Assembly (NCBI RefSeq): GCF_004342915.1
Contig: NZ_SLWL01000001.1
Span: forward strand, 62,001 to 126,000
Source: Camelimonas lactis
GTDB taxonomy: Bacteria > Pseudomonadota > Alphaproteobacteria > Rhizobiales > Beijerinckiaceae
Length of the DNA: 64,000 nucleotides
Reading direction: 5' to 3'
Within the stretch, counting starts at the first letter, position 1, and each line of letters starts with the position of its first letter. A program made the position numbers and the translations under genes. A model generated the notes under the pieces. The model did not search any database and had not been told where the DNA came from. It saw only the letters and a program-made list of their open reading frames with translations. Below are positions 34,113 to 44,528 of the stretch, piece by piece.

Positions 34113-35081
34113 TCAGGGCAGCGGCGGCGTCGCCGCGTTGGCGTCGATGCGGCCATTCAGGCGCCGCTCGCGCAGGAACACCACGATGCCGGCGGCGACG
34201 ATGATCACCGAGCCGGCCATGGCGGTGACCCGCGGCTGCTCGCCAAACGCCACCCAGGCCAGGGCCATGGCGAAGACGATCAGCAGATACTGGTAGGGAA
34301 CAACCACCGTCGCCGGCGCCAGTTTGAGCGAGCGGTTGACGCAGACATGGGCGATGAGCGCCACCACGCCGAGCCACGCCATCAGCGCCAGATCGACGGC
34401 CGGCGCCGCTTTCCAGCCGCCGAACGGCAGCATGATGAAGCCGATGACCAGCGCGCCAAGCATGGTGCCGGTCACCAGCACCACGTCCGGTGTTCCGCGC
34501 AGGTAGCGGGTGATGATCATGGAGCAGGCGAACAGCATGCTGCCGGCGAGGGCGATCAGCGCCGGCCAGGTGAAGCTGGCCCCGCCCGGCTCCAGCGCGA
34601 CGATCACGCCCATGAAGCCGGCGGTGATCGCCAGCCAGCCGGTCGTGTCCGTGCGCTCGCGCAACAGCACGGCGGCCAGCGCCGCCACATAGATCGGTCC
34701 GGCCATGTAGAAGGTCACCGCGTCGCCCAGCGGCAGCCAGATCACCGCCGTGTAGAACAGCGCCACCTCCATGGCGGAGAACAGGCCGCGCAGGATTTGC
34801 AGGCCAGGGCGGGGCGCGCGCAGCAGCGGCGTCAGCCCGGTGCGCCAGTAGAACGGCGCCAGAATGACCAGGCAGGTGATGCTGCGGACGATCAGGATCT
34901 GGCCGACGCCATAGGAGCCGACCAGCCATTTGCCGAGCACGTCGTTGAGGGCGAACAGAAACACGCCCATGACCATCAGGCCAACGCCGAGGCGGCTGGA
35001 CGGCGCGACCGGCGCCGCCCCCAGCGGGGGCGAACCGGCGGGCGATGGACTGGCGGATGCTGACGTGGATTGTGTGGACAT
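34113..35081 (-). CDS. EamA/DMT-family transporter
   Basis: About 322 residues with ten predicted helices arranged as two EamA repeats (the second starts near TWPALIALAGSMLFA). It resembles the inner-membrane exporters of the drug/metabolite superfamily. The substrate is unknown. The N-terminal 30 residues are Ser/Pro/Ala-rich and cytoplasmic. The ATG at 35081 is preferred over one at 35138 because the latter would only add a hydrophilic leader. It is divergent from obgE. Confidence 0.88.
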   Translation of the reverse strand: MSTQSTSASASPSPAGSPPLGAAPVAPSSRLGVGLMVMGVFLFALNDVLGKWLVGSYGVGQILIVRSITCLVILAPFYWRTGLTPLLRAPRPGLQILRGLFSAMEVALFYTAVIWLPLGDAVTFYMAGPIYVAALAAVLLRERTDTTGWLAITAGFMGVIVALEPGGASFTWPALIALAGSMLFACSMIITRYLRGTPDVVLVTGTMLGALVIGFIMLPFGGWKAAPAVDLALMAWLGVVALIAHVCVNRSLKLAPATVVVPYQYLLIVFAMALAWVAFGEQPRVTAMAGSVIIVAAGIVVFLRERRLNGRIDANAATPPLP

Positions 35082-35183
35082 CCGGTTCCCGGGCGGTTCA
35101 ATGCAGGGCGTTTGGGCCGTTGCCTGGATTTTGACCATATCCGGCCAAAACGCCAGCGCAATGCCCGGTCAGGCGGGGGCTGA

Positions 35184-36323
<1,140 letters not shown>

Positions 36324-36548
36324 ACCGGCCGCCCTGAACCGGATTCCAGGGAAGCCGGACGCGCTGAACGGGACCGTCGCGCCGGCGGCTTCCGGCAGGG
36401 CCATGGCCCCGTCTTCGCTTGCAAAATCCGGCGCGATCAGACACTCATGCCGGCAGCCTGCGCCGCCGGCGCCGGCCTTCAACGCCATGCGAACGCGATG
36501 CGCCCCAGGCAGGATACGCCCTTGATGCAGATGCAGGACCAGCCGCTG

Positions 36549-37577
36549 ATGAACGTCCGCCTCCGTCGCTCCGCACGCCCGGCCGTTTTGGCGCTCGTCG
36601 CCGCGAGCCTGCTGGGCGGCTCGCTGCTCGCCGGCCCGCTGCTGGCGAAGGATCCGGCGCGCGGCGACCTTTCCGGCGTCATCCGCAGCATGCCGTCGCG
36701 CGGCGCCGCGCCGGCCGCCACGTCCGCTCCTGGCGCCGCCGCGCCCGCCACCGCCGCTCCCGCCGCCGCGCCGGTTCCGGACGATACGGTTCTGGCCCGC
36801 GTGGACGGCGCGCCGATCACCCAGCGCGACGTGCGCCTGGCGATGGAAGACCTTGCGGATCGCCTGCCGCGCGTGTCGGAGGAAAACCGGCAGGACTATG
36901 TGCTGAGCTACCTGATCGACCTCCAGCTCGGCAGCCGCGCCGCCGTGGCGGAGAAACTCGACACCACGCCGGAATTCGAGCGCAAGGCGGCGTATAACCG
37001 CAACAAGCTGCTGCTGGATGAACTGCTGGCGCACGAAGCGCGCAAGGCGGTGACGCCAGAGGCGGCGCAAAAGACTTACCAGCAGACCCTGCGCGATCTG
37101 AAGCCGGAAGAAGAGGTTCGCGCCCGCCACATCCTTGTCGACACCGAAGCGAACGCGAAAGCGGCCATCGCCCGCCTGAAGGCCGGCGAGGATTTCGCCC
37201 GGGTCGCCGCCGACATGTCCACCGATCCGGGCGCGGCGAAAAGCGGCGGCGAGCTCGGCTGGTTCACCCGCGACCGCATGGCGCCGGAATTCTCGGAAGC
37301 GGCTTTCCGTCTCAAGCCGGGGGAAATTTCCGCGCCTGTCAAAACCCAGTTCGGCTGGCATGTGATCCAGCTGGAGGAACGGCGCACCCGGCCAGCCCCG
37401 TCGTTTGATGAGGTGAAGCCCGAGGTCGAAGCCTATCTTGCCCGCAAGGCCCAGCAGGATCTGGTGCTCAACCTGCGGTCGAAGGCGAAGATCGAGCGGT
37501 TCGCGCCTCCGGCGACCAGCAAGGACGAGGCGCAAACCGCGCCAAAGCCGCCGGCCAACGGCGGCGCCAAACGCTAA
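36549..37577 (+). CDS. Periplasmic parvulin-type peptidyl-prolyl isomerase
   Basis: About 342 residues. A signal peptide ([21 protein letters not shown]) is followed by a Pro/Ala linker of about 30 residues. A SurA-like N-terminal helical domain ([22 protein letters not shown]) comes next, then a parvulin domain ([52 protein letters not shown]). Such proteins assist folding of exported and outer-membrane proteins. An alternative ATG at 36525 would add eight residues. It is the usual neighbour of argJ in Hyphomicrobiales. Confidence 0.9.
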   Translation: MNVRLRRSARPAVLALVAASLLGGSLLAGPLLAKDPARGDLSGVIRSMPSRGAAPAATSAPGAAAPATAAPAAAPVPDDTVLARVDGAPITQRDVRLAMEDLADRLPRVSEENRQDYVLSYLIDLQLGSRAAVAEKLDTTPEFERKAAYNRNKLLLDELLAHEARKAVTPEAAQKTYQQTLRDLKPEEEVRARHILVDTEANAKAAIARLKAGEDFARVAADMSTDPGAAKSGGELGWFTRDRMAPEFSEAAFRLKPGEISAPVKTQFGWHVIQLEERRTRPAPSFDEVKPEVEAYLARKAQQDLVLNLRSKAKIERFAPPATSKDEAQTAPKPPANGGAKR

Positions 37578-37750
37578 AGCGGCCACGCGGGCGAGAGCGC
37601 CGCTTTCCCCGGGGCCCGGGCCCGGCGCGCAGCAGCCGGTCTGTCAGGACGAACGTCTGGCGGGAGGCCGGCGGGCGCGTCGCCGAACGTTTCAAATTTC
37701 ACCGGCGTCTCTTTTTCCGGGACGCTGCGCGCAACCCTCAGGAGCGACCG

Positions 37751-38992
37751 ATGTCGTCTGCCATTTCTCCTCTCGCGCCGAAAACCAGCCCCGAATTGCC
37801 GCCGGTCGACGGCGTGCGTTTCGCCACCGCCGAGGCTGGAATTCGCTACAAGGGGCGAACTGACGTCATGCTGGCGCTGTTTGATGCGCCGACCGCCGTC
37901 GCCGGCGTGCTGACCCGGTCCAAATGCCCGTCGGCCGCCGTGGACTGGTGCCGCGACCGGCTGCCTGGCGGCGAAGCCCGCGTGCTGGTGGTCAATTCGG
38001 GCAACGCCAACGCCTTCACCGGCATGAAGGGTCGCAAGGCCGTTGAGCTGACCGCGAAACTGGCGGCGAAAGCCGCGGGCTGCCGCGCCTCCCAGGTGTT
38101 CCTCGCCTCCACCGGGGTGATTGGCGAGCCGCTGGACGCGGAAAAATTCGAGGGCGTGCTGGACGACTGCGCCAGCCGCGCGACGCCGGACCAGTGGCGC
38201 GAGGCGGCGCAGGCCATCATGACCACCGACACCTTTCCCAAGGTGGCGACGGTCACCACCACGCTTGGCGGCGTCAGGGTCACCATCAACGGCATGGCCA
38301 AGGGCGCGGGCATGATCGCCCCGGACATGGCCACCATGCTGTCCTTCGTGGCGACGGACGCGCCGATCGCCGCGCCGGTGTTGCAGGCGTTGCTGCGCAA
38401 GGCCACCGACCGCACCTTCAACTGCGTCACCATCGACGGCGACACCTCCACCTCCGACACCCTGCTGCTGTTCGCCACCGGCGCGGCGGCGGCTCGCGGC
38501 GCGCCGCAGATCACCGCCCCTGGCGACAGGCGCCTTGCGCCGTTCCGCAAGGCGCTGACGACGCTGCTGCGTGATCTGGCCCAGCAGGTGGCCCGTGACG
38601 GCGAGGGCGCCCGCAAGCTGATTACCGTGAACGTGCAGGGGGCGAAGAGTGAGCGCTCGGCCCACCGCATCGCCATGTCGATCGCCAATTCGCCGCTGGT
38701 GAAAACCGCCGTCGCCGGCGAGGACGCCAACTGGGGCCGGGTGGTGATGGCCGTGGGCAAGGCCGGCGAGCCGGCTGACCGCGACCGCCTGTCGATCTCC
38801 TTCGGCGACATCCGGGTCGCCTGCCAGGGCGCCCGCGACCCGGCCTATGACGAAGAGCAAACTTCCGCCTACATGCGCGGAGATGAAATAGCGATCACGG
38901 TCGACATCGGCCTCGGCCGGGCCTCGGCCACCGTCTGGACCTGCGACCTCACCAAGGAGTACGTCGCAATTAACGGGGATTATCGCTCATGA
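37751..38992 (+). CDS. argJ: Glutamate N-acetyltransferase / amino-acid acetyltransferase ArgJ
   Basis: A 413-residue precursor that cleaves itself into alpha and beta chains. The cleavage site is [14 protein letters not shown], with the nucleophilic Thr after MA. It transfers the acetyl group from N-acetylornithine to glutamate in the cyclic arginine pathway. Some members also use acetyl-CoA, which sequence alone does not decide. Other landmarks are [28 protein letters not shown] and [13 protein letters not shown]. Its stop codon overlaps the start of the next gene. Confidence 0.96.
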   Translation: MSSAISPLAPKTSPELPPVDGVRFATAEAGIRYKGRTDVMLALFDAPTAVAGVLTRSKCPSAAVDWCRDRLPGGEARVLVVNSGNANAFTGMKGRKAVELTAKLAAKAAGCRASQVFLASTGVIGEPLDAEKFEGVLDDCASRATPDQWREAAQAIMTTDTFPKVATVTTTLGGVRVTINGMAKGAGMIAPDMATMLSFVATDAPIAAPVLQALLRKATDRTFNCVTIDGDTSTSDTLLLFATGAAAARGAPQITAPGDRRLAPFRKALTTLLRDLAQQVARDGEGARKLITVNVQGAKSERSAHRIAMSIANSPLVKTAVAGEDANWGRVVMAVGKAGEPADRDRLSISFGDIRVACQGARDPAYDEEQTSAYMRGDEIAITVDIGLGRASATVWTCDLTKEYVAINGDYRS

Positions 38993-39747
38993 CCTCCAGC
39001 GTCCGCCGTTCCGCAGTCTCCCGCCTCATTCTCGCCGCGCCGCTCGCCACCGCATCGCTGCTGCTGGCCATGGGCGCGCCGGCCAGGGCCGAAAGCGAAG
39101 GCGCGCGCCAGCCGCCGCGCATCGTCAGCGTCAGCGGAACCGCAACGCGCGACGTGACGCCGGACATGGCGACCATCGTAATTGGCGTCACCACCCGGGC
39201 GCCGAAGGCGGCGGAAGCGCTCAATGGCAATTCCCAGGCGGCGGCGAAAGTCATCGCCGCCGTGCGCCAGGCCGGCGTCGAGAGTCGCGACGTGCAGACC
39301 AACACGGTGTCGATCTCCCAGAATTTCCGCAACAGGCGCGACGCTTCGGGATACACCCAGGAGCCGGATGGCTTCACCGCCACCAATTCGGTCAGCGTGC
39401 GGGTGCGTGATCTGGACAAGCTCGGGCCGCTGCTGACGGCGGCGGCGGGCGAGGGCGCCAACAACATCAACAGCCTGACGTTCGACTATTCCGGCCGCAA
39501 GAAAGTGGCGGATGAGTTGCAGGCCGAGGCGGTGCGCAACGCCCGCGCCACGGCGCAGCGCCTGGTGGAAGCCGCCGGCAGCAAGCTTGGCCAGTTGCAG
39601 ATGATCAGCGCCGGCCAGATTCCCATGCCGCGCCCCTATGGCGCCATGAAGATGATGCGGGCCGAGGCCGCGCCGGCGGCTGCTCCCGTGGAGGCCGGCG
39701 AGATGACCATCACCTCGTCTGTTCAGGCCACGTGGACCATTGAATGA
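38989..39747 (+). CDS. Periplasmic SIMPL-domain protein (DUF541)
   Basis: A 252-residue exported protein. The signal peptide is [22 protein letters not shown]. The SIMPL domain begins with [29 protein letters not shown] and contains [12 protein letters not shown] and [11 protein letters not shown]. Related proteins (E. coli YggE) lower oxidative stress or have unknown envelope roles. The 4-base ATGA overlap with argJ implies co-translation with an arginine-synthesis enzyme. Confidence 0.88.
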   Translation: MTSSVRRSAVSRLILAAPLATASLLLAMGAPARAESEGARQPPRIVSVSGTATRDVTPDMATIVIGVTTRAPKAAEALNGNSQAAAKVIAAVRQAGVESRDVQTNTVSISQNFRNRRDASGYTQEPDGFTATNSVSVRVRDLDKLGPLLTAAAGEGANNINSLTFDYSGRKKVADELQAEAVRNARATAQRLVEAAGSKLGQLQMISAGQIPMPRPYGAMKMMRAEAAPAAAPVEAGEMTITSSVQATWTIE

Positions 39748-39763
39748 GCCTGGAGCGATGCAA

Positions 39764-39827
39764 GGCTGGACCCTGGCAAGACTGGACTCTGGCAAGACTG
39801 GACCCTGGCGAGACTGGACCTGCAATG
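39764..39827. repeat. 16-bp tandem repeat between SIMPL-domain gene and mutT
   Basis: Three complete and one partial copy of GACTGGACCCTGGCAA start at 39764, 39780, 39796 and 39812, with two or fewer mismatches in the full copies. It fills most of the 94-base gap before the mutT start, in the probable mutT leader. Confidence 0.75.
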
Positions 39828-39841
39828 AACGGGACTGCCGA

Positions 39842-40291
39842 ATGAGCGACGTCGCCCCGCAATCCCTGCCGCCCGCCGCGCCGAAACCGTTGCGGATGGT
39901 GCTCGTGGTCGCCTGCGCCCTGCTGGACGCCGATGGCCGCGTGCTGATCGCCAAACGTCCGGAAGGCAAGGCGCTGGCCGGCTTATGGGAGTTTCCCGGC
40001 GGCAAGCTGGAGGCGGGGGAGCGCCCGGAGGCTGCGCTGATCCGGGAGTTGCACGAGGAACTGGGCATTACGGTGAAGGAGGCCTGTCTGGCGCCGTTGA
40101 CCTTCGCCAGCCACGCTTATGACGACTTCCACCTGCTGATGCCGCTGTATGTCTGCCGCCGCTGGGACGGGTTCGTGAGCGCGCGGGAAGGGCAGGAGCT
40201 CAAGTGGGTCGCGCCGGCCCGCCTGCGCGACTACCCGATGCCGCCCGCCGATGAACCGCTGATACCGCATCTCATCGCGCTCCAGGCCTGA
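39842..40291 (+). CDS. mutT: NUDIX hydrolase, MutT (8-oxo-dGTP diphosphatase) type
   Basis: About 149 residues. The Nudix box is complete in the pattern G-x5-E-x7-REUxEExGU (GKLEAGERPEAALIRELHEELG). The preceding LIAKRPEGKALAGLWEFPGG is the MutT signature for 8-oxo-dGTP-type pyrophosphohydrolases, which cleanse oxidised nucleotides. The ATG at 39842 is chosen because upstream in-frame codons run through the tandem repeat. The gene ends 45 bases before a strong terminator. Confidence 0.92.
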   Translation: MSDVAPQSLPPAAPKPLRMVLVVACALLDADGRVLIAKRPEGKALAGLWEFPGGKLEAGERPEAALIRELHEELGITVKEACLAPLTFASHAYDDFHLLMPLYVCRRWDGFVSAREGQELKWVAPARLRDYPMPPADEPLIPHLIALQA

Positions 40292-40335
40292 GGCAGGGGC
40301 CAACGCGAGCGGAGGCTGATAAACGGCCATGCCTG

Positions 40336-40369
40336 AAGCGCGCCGGTCTGGAACCGGCGCGCTTTTTTT
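40336..40369 (+). terminator. Intrinsic terminator after mutT
   Basis: GCGCGCCGGT (40338-40347) and ACCGGCGCGC (40353-40362) form a perfect 10-bp stem with the loop CTGGA, extended by two A-T pairs and followed by seven T. It closes the rightward obgE-to-mutT group and separates it from the leftward thioesterase gene. Confidence 0.93.
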
Positions 40370-40401
40370 GTTTCGCCCGCCGTGTTGCCAGCCGGCGTCC
40401 G

Positions 40402-40869
40402 TCAATCTGACGCCGACGCCAGTAGCGTCGCGAATTTGCCGCGCTCGGCCTCTGGCAATGGCGTCGGACGCCGCGTCGTCCGGTCGACATAGACGTGCAC
40501 GCAGACGCCAAGCGCCGACGCCAGCGTCTCGCCCTGACGGAAAATTCCAACCTCGAACGTCACCGATGACCTGCCCAGAGCGGCGACGCGCAATCCCGCC
40601 TCCAGCCTGTCGGGAAACGCCACGCTGTCAAAAAACAGGCAGCGGGTTTCCACCACGAGGCCGATGAGGCCATGGGCGCCGTGCAAATCGACAATGCCAT
40701 TGCCGATCAGCCAGTCATTGATGGCGGTGTCGACATAGTGCCCGTAGACGGAATTGTTGACGTGCCCATAGACGTCATTGTCCAGCCAGCGGGTCTGAAT
40801 CGGCGTGAAGTGCTGGAAGGCGGCGCGCCCGGGGCGCGCCGGCCGCCTGACGGCAGGCTGCTCGGCCAT
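40402..40869 (-). CDS. Acyl-CoA thioesterase, hotdog fold
   Basis: About 155 residues of the 4-hydroxybenzoyl-CoA thioesterase-like (YbgC/FadM) group. The active-site region is TRWLDNDVYGHVNNSVYGHYVDTAINDWL, in which the Asp and the following YGHVNN pattern are characteristic. The substrate could be medium or long acyl-CoA. The ATG at 40869 has AGGAAAGGG 6 bases upstream and is clearly the start; the frame continues upstream into the tRNA region without meaning. Confidence 0.88.
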   Translation of the reverse strand: MAEQPAVRRPARPGRAAFQHFTPIQTRWLDNDVYGHVNNSVYGHYVDTAINDWLIGNGIVDLHGAHGLIGLVVETRCLFFDSVAFPDRLEAGLRVAALGRSSVTFEVGIFRQGETLASALGVCVHVYVDRTTRRPTPLPEAERGKFATLLASASD

Positions 40870-41040
40870 GAAAACCCTTTCCTGAGCAAAGGCGTGTGAC
40901 AGGCGCGCGCGTCGCGCGGAGCCAGCGCCTGTTCTCTCCCGGGGCATCGTCGCACAGCTGCGGGAAATGCACAGGTCAGGGCGGAAAAACCGGCTTCCTG
41001 TGGATAGTCGCGCCATTCGGCGGGAAGCGGGATTTGTCCA

Positions 41041-41069
41041 TTGACACCCACGCGGGCGGGGCCTAAACG
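41041..41069 (+). promoter_or_regulatory. Promoter of tRNA-Leu
   Basis: A perfect TTGACA at 41041-41046, a 17-base spacer and TAAACG at 41064-41069, placing transcription start about 40 bases before the mature tRNA. The -10 is weak, as in many alphaproteobacterial stable-RNA promoters. Confidence 0.55.
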
Positions 41070-41114
41070 AACGCTCACCGGACGACGAGAGCGCCAGCCG
41101 CTCCCGGAAGTCGG

Positions 41115-41201
<87 letters not shown>

Positions 41202-41228
41202 TTTGAATTGGCGCTAAGTTATTGATAT

Positions 41229-41278
41229 ATAAGCGCTTATTAAGATGAGTTGACCAGTCTCCCAGTGCGTTGTAATGA
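41229..41278 (+). promoter_or_regulatory. Palindrome and candidate integrase promoter
   Basis: ATAAGCGCTTAT (41229-41240) is a perfect 12-bp palindrome in an AT-rich patch between attL and the integrase gene. It could be an integrase arm site or an operator. TTGACC (41250-41255) followed after 17 bases by TAATGA (41273-41278) is a plausible but weak promoter for the integrase. Confidence 0.4.
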
Positions 41279-41319
41279 TTGAGGCCTTACTATTGGCCTT
41301 ACAATGCTCCGGAGACGCC

Positions 41320-42648
41320 ATGCCGCCGCGCCCGCTCGCAGCGCGCCCCAACAAGCGCAAGGGCTATTGGTATCTCATCCGGCGCGTACCGGCAGAATAC
41401 GCACATCTCGATAATCGCAGCCTCATACAGCTCAGCACCGGCATCAGGGTGACTGATGATCCGCGCGGCATTCGCGCGGCGCGGGAAGTGCAGCGGCTCG
41501 ATGAAGTCCTGCACACGTATTGGCGCGATTTGTCCTCGGGCAAGGTCAGCGATGCGCTGGAGAGGTTTGATCGCGCTGTCGCCGATGCGCGGCGATATGG
41601 CTTCGCCTATGCCCCCGCCTCCGGCGCCCCCATTTCACTCGACATTGAGGACATGCTCCGGCGTTTTGAGTTTCTCGCCGCCAGCAAGCGGGCTGACGTC
41701 AGCCGGACAGTCACGGCCGTGTTGGGCGGGGCTGAGCCGCCGGGGCTGCGCCTCAGCGATCTGCTGACCGAATACAAACGCATCATCGCCGTTGACCTCG
41801 CAGGCAAATCAGCAGCGCAAATGGACCGCTGGGAGATCAACAGGCAGACGGCGCTGGACAATTTTATCGTCGGCACGGGCGGGGATCGCCAGCTGGCCGA
41901 CCTGACGGCGGACCATATCGCCACGTACCGGGATGCGCTGCGCACGCGCGTCGCCAGCGGGGAGATCAGCGCCGATACGGCCAACAAGGCCATCGGCCGC
42001 GTCGCGGCGATGTTCCGGGCGACCGTCGATGATCGCCGGCTGGGCCTGCCAGATGTGTTCGCCAGGATGCGGGTGGCTGCCGCCCGGTACAACAAGCGGC
42101 CGGCTTACACGCCCGATTTCATCCAGGACAGGTTGCTGGCGACGGGCGCGCTCGACACCCTCAATGAGCAGGCAAGGCGCATTCTCTATCTGATGATTGA
42201 GACAGGGCTTCGGCCATCAGAGGCCTGCGGGCTCAAGCGCGATCATATCCATTTGTCAGGCCCCGTCCCCTATATTGAGGTCAAGCCTGACGGCCGGGAG
42301 ATCAAAACCCTGTCGTCAGCGCGCAAGATCCCGCTGGTTGGCGTTTCGTTGATGGCCATGCAGGAGCAGCCGGACGGATTCCCGCGCTATTGGGACAAGG
42401 GCAACTCCCTGTCGGCGGCGGTCAACAAGACGCTGGACACGCTCAATCTGCGCCCGGACGGGACAAGCCTCTATTCGCTGCGGCATGCTTTTGAGGACCG
42501 GCTGATGGCGGCGGCCGCGCCGGAGAACGCCATCGCCGACTTTATGGGGCATGAGCGGGCCAGGCCGCGCTATGGCGACGGCCTGTCACTTGAGGGCAAG
42601 CGGGACTGGCTCGTGGGAATCGCATTGACGCCGCCGGCGCGGGTGTAG
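41320..42648 (+). CDS. int: Phage tyrosine-type integrase
   Basis: About 442 residues. An N-terminal arm-binding/SAM-like region is followed by the catalytic domain. Candidate active-site residues are the Arg in TGLRPSEACGL, the Lys near KTLSSARKIPL, the His-x-x-Arg box SLRHAFEDR, the His in DFMGHERARP and the Tyr in RYGDGL. The ATG at 41320 has GGAG 6 bases upstream and is preferred to the upstream start at 41275. Its 3' end overlaps the convergent small gene by 79 bases. Confidence 0.94.
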   Translation: MPPRPLAARPNKRKGYWYLIRRVPAEYAHLDNRSLIQLSTGIRVTDDPRGIRAAREVQRLDEVLHTYWRDLSSGKVSDALERFDRAVADARRYGFAYAPASGAPISLDIEDMLRRFEFLAASKRADVSRTVTAVLGGAEPPGLRLSDLLTEYKRIIAVDLAGKSAAQMDRWEINRQTALDNFIVGTGGDRQLADLTADHIATYRDALRTRVASGEISADTANKAIGRVAAMFRATVDDRRLGLPDVFARMRVAAARYNKRPAYTPDFIQDRLLATGALDTLNEQARRILYLMIETGLRPSEACGLKRDHIHLSGPVPYIEVKPDGREIKTLSSARKIPLVGVSLMAMQEQPDGFPRYWDKGNSLSAAVNKTLDTLNLRPDGTSLYSLRHAFEDRLMAAAAPENAIADFMGHERARPRYGDGLSLEGKRDWLVGIALTPPARV

Positions 42649-42827
42649 CGGTCGAGGATTGCCTGCGCCCGGGCCATGGGATCGACCTTTCGCGCCTCGG
42701 CCAGCTCCGCCTCAAGGCGGTCGATGTAGCCCGCATATTTTTCGCCGTGGCGCGTGACGATATAGGCCGCCAGCACCAGGGCGCGCTCGATGCGCTGTAC
42801 CTTTGAGAGGGGCGGTTGGCTTGCCAT
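42570..42827 (-). CDS. Small phage early protein, unknown
   Basis: An 85-residue hydrophilic protein with a predicted helix LSKVQRIERALVLAAYIV and a charged helix YIDRLEAELAEARKVDPMARAQAILDRY. No family recognised. It starts three bases after the dCMP deaminase-type gene stop codon, so it is the last cistron of the leftward operon. Its 3' part is antisense to the end of the integrase gene. Confidence 0.6.
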   Translation of the reverse strand: MASQPPLSKVQRIERALVLAAYIVTRHGEKYAGYIDRLEAELAEARKVDPMARAQAILDRYTRAGGVNAIPTSQSRLPSSDRPSP

Positions 42828-42830
42828 GGT

Positions 42831-43283
42831 TCACGCCCTTATCGGCGCCGGTGAGCGCTTTGCTTCAGCCCGGTCCAGCGACACGCCGGCCTCGCTGCAC
42901 ATGATCCCGGCTATCTCGAATTTATGATCCGGCATGTTGGTCCTGCCGTCGCCGTAGATGATGCGGGCCACGCCGGCGTTGATCATCAGGGCCGCGCACT
43001 GGCAGCATGGTTTGTGGGTGACGTAGACCGTTGCGCCATCCAGTGAGACGCCGTGCCTGGCCGCCTTGGCGACGACGTTGGCCTCTGCATGTAGCGTCCA
43101 GTCGTATTTTGCGTCCGGGACCATGCGGCATGGGTCATCATCCACGCCGGCCGGAATGCCGTTGTAGCCATCCATGAGGCGGTGACGCCCCTTGACGGCG
43201 ACGGCCCCGACCTTCGTGCGCGGATCCTTTGACCACGTAGCGATGTTGCTGGCCTCGCCCATCCATCTGGCGTTCCAGGTCAT
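42831..43283 (-). CDS. dCMP/cytidine deaminase family protein
   Basis: 150 residues. The zinc site is complete: HAEAN with catalytic Glu and THKPCCQCAALM supplying two Cys ligands. The N-terminal MGEASNIATWSKDPRTKVGAVAV is typical of deoxycytidylate deaminases. It probably converts dCMP to dUMP to feed dTTP synthesis during phage replication. Base-modifying relatives exist, but nothing here points to them. Its ATG overlaps the stop codon of a 13-codon ORF. Confidence 0.88.
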   Translation of the reverse strand: MTWNARWMGEASNIATWSKDPRTKVGAVAVKGRHRLMDGYNGIPAGVDDDPCRMVPDAKYDWTLHAEANVVAKAARHGVSLDGATVYVTHKPCCQCAALMINAGVARIIYGDGRTNMPDHKFEIAGIMCSEAGVSLDRAEAKRSPAPIRA

Positions 43284-43321
43284 GGGCTCACCTTGTCGAC
43301 GTCATAAGTGGGCTTGCTCAT
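43280..43321 (-). CDS. Thirteen-codon micro-ORF in the early operon
   Basis: ATG AGC AAG CCC ... TGA encodes MSKPTYDVDKVSP. Its start overlaps the stop codon of the 33-codon ORF (ATGA) and its stop overlaps the deaminase start (ATGA). The exact double overlap suggests it is translated, either as a coupling element or as a short peptide. Nothing more can be inferred. Confidence 0.4.
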   Translation of the reverse strand: MSKPTYDVDKVSP

Positions 43322-43419
43322 CGCATAAGCCTCCAGATGATGACGGGGATGGCGATGGCGGCGGCGCTCCAGAAAGCGCAGCCGGCGATCACGCCGAGAA
43401 TTCCGGGGTCTTCGCCCAT
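43318..43419 (-). CDS. 33-residue one-helix membrane peptide
   Basis: The predicted sequence begins MGEDPGILGVIAGCAFW and ends IIWRLMR. One hydrophobic helix of about 22 residues is flanked by an acidic N-terminus and a basic C-terminus, fitting an inner-membrane peptide with N-out orientation. The ATG shares its A with the stop codon of the sliding-clamp gene (TGATG). It is too short for normal gene callers. Confidence 0.5.
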   Translation of the reverse strand: MGEDPGILGVIAGCAFWSAAAIAIPVIIWRLMR

Positions 43420-44528
43420 CACATGCGCCTCGGCATGAGGATGATGACGTGTTCGGGATCGTCGGGGCGGGTGATGAGCGCGGGATCCATCCCGGTATCC
43501 ACGCCCAGCACGATCTCACCGCTGCCGATCGCATCAAGCGCGGTGCTGATGTAGCCGGATGCAAAGATGATCGAGGTCGGGTCGCCGTCGAATTCCGCGT
43601 CGACCGTCTCGTTGATCTCGCCATTGGCCCCGGTCGTGGTGACGGTGATCTCGCCCTCCGCCAGCGTCAGCCTGGAGGGCCCGCTCTTGCTGTCGAGCAC
43701 GGCCGAGGCGCGGGTGACGGCTGAGGCCAGCTCGGCGACATCGAGCCGGGCATGTTTCGGCCGGCTGGATGGCATGGCGCGCTCCCAGTCCGGATATGTG
43801 CCGTCGACCAGCTTGCCGATCAGGTCGGCGCTGCCGCTGCGCACCCGGATGGCCGCCGTCGACACGTCAAACGACATTTCGCCCGGCGTGTCCTTCGCCA
43901 TGCGGCCGATCTCATCGACCAGCGCCGTGGGGATGATGACGCCGGGCATGTGCTCCATGCCTTCCGGCAGCGGCGCGAATATGCGGCTGAGGCGGTGGCC
44001 GTCCGTGGAAACGGCGCATAGCCGGCGCTCGCCATCACGCCCGTGCGGCGTCAGGTACATGCCGCACAGGTAGTAGCGGGTTTCTTCGGTCGAGATGGCG
44101 AAGCGCGTGGCGTTGACCAGCCGCTCAACGGTTGCGGCGGGCAGGGTGAAGCTGTGGCCATCGGCGCTTTCGGAAAAATCCGGGAAGTCGGCGGCCGGAA
44201 GGGTTTGCAGCGTCGAGCGCGAGCGCCCGGCGCGCAGGGTCATGGCCGCGCCGTCGCATTCAATGCCGATCTGCGCGCCGGAGGGCAGGCGGTTCACGAT
44301 CCTTTCCAGCAACGGAAACGGCACGGTAATTGCGCCCGGCGTGCTGATGTCGGCGTAAATGGCGTTGCTCGCCATCATTTCGAGATTGGTGGCGGTGACC
44401 GTGAGCATTTCCGCCTCGGCCCGCAGCAGCGCGTTGGACAGGATCGGGATGTTGCCGCGCCGGTCGGCGACGCGGGTAATGGATTTGATCGTCTGCGCGA
44501 GCATGTCGCGCTCCACAATCAGCTTCAT
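43419..44528 (-). CDS. Phage-encoded DNA polymerase III beta subunit (sliding clamp)
   Basis: 369 residues, full length for a bacterial DnaN. All three clamp domains are present. The N-terminus is [30 protein letters not shown]. The central blocks include TNLEMMASNAIYADISTPGAITVPF and STDGHRLSRI. The C-terminus IILMPRRM matches the conserved MPMRL-type tail. Clamps tether the replicative polymerase to DNA. No phage DNA polymerase gene is seen in the window, so it presumably serves or diverts host Pol III. Its start overlaps the previous gene by 4 bases. It is not the host dnaN, which normally lies near dnaA. Confidence 0.93.
   Translation of the reverse strand: MKLIVERDMLAQTIKSITRVADRRGNIPILSNALLRAEAEMLTVTATNLEMMASNAIYADISTPGAITVPFPLLERIVNRLPSGAQIGIECDGAAMTLRAGRSRSTLQTLPAADFPDFSESADGHSFTLPAATVERLVNATRFAISTEETRYYLCGMYLTPHGRDGERRLCAVSTDGHRLSRIFAPLPEGMEHMPGVIIPTALVDEIGRMAKDTPGEMSFDVSTAAIRVRSGSADLIGKLVDGTYPDWERAMPSSRPKHARLDVAELASAVTRASAVLDSKSGPSRLTLAEGEITVTTTGANGEINETVDAEFDGDPTSIIFASGYISTALDAIGSGEIVLGVDTGMDPALITRPDDPEHVIILMPRRM

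Noticed and set aside
39764-39827. Tandem 16-bp repeat as a CRISPR array
   Set aside because: Copies abut directly with no spacers and are too short; no cas genes in the window.
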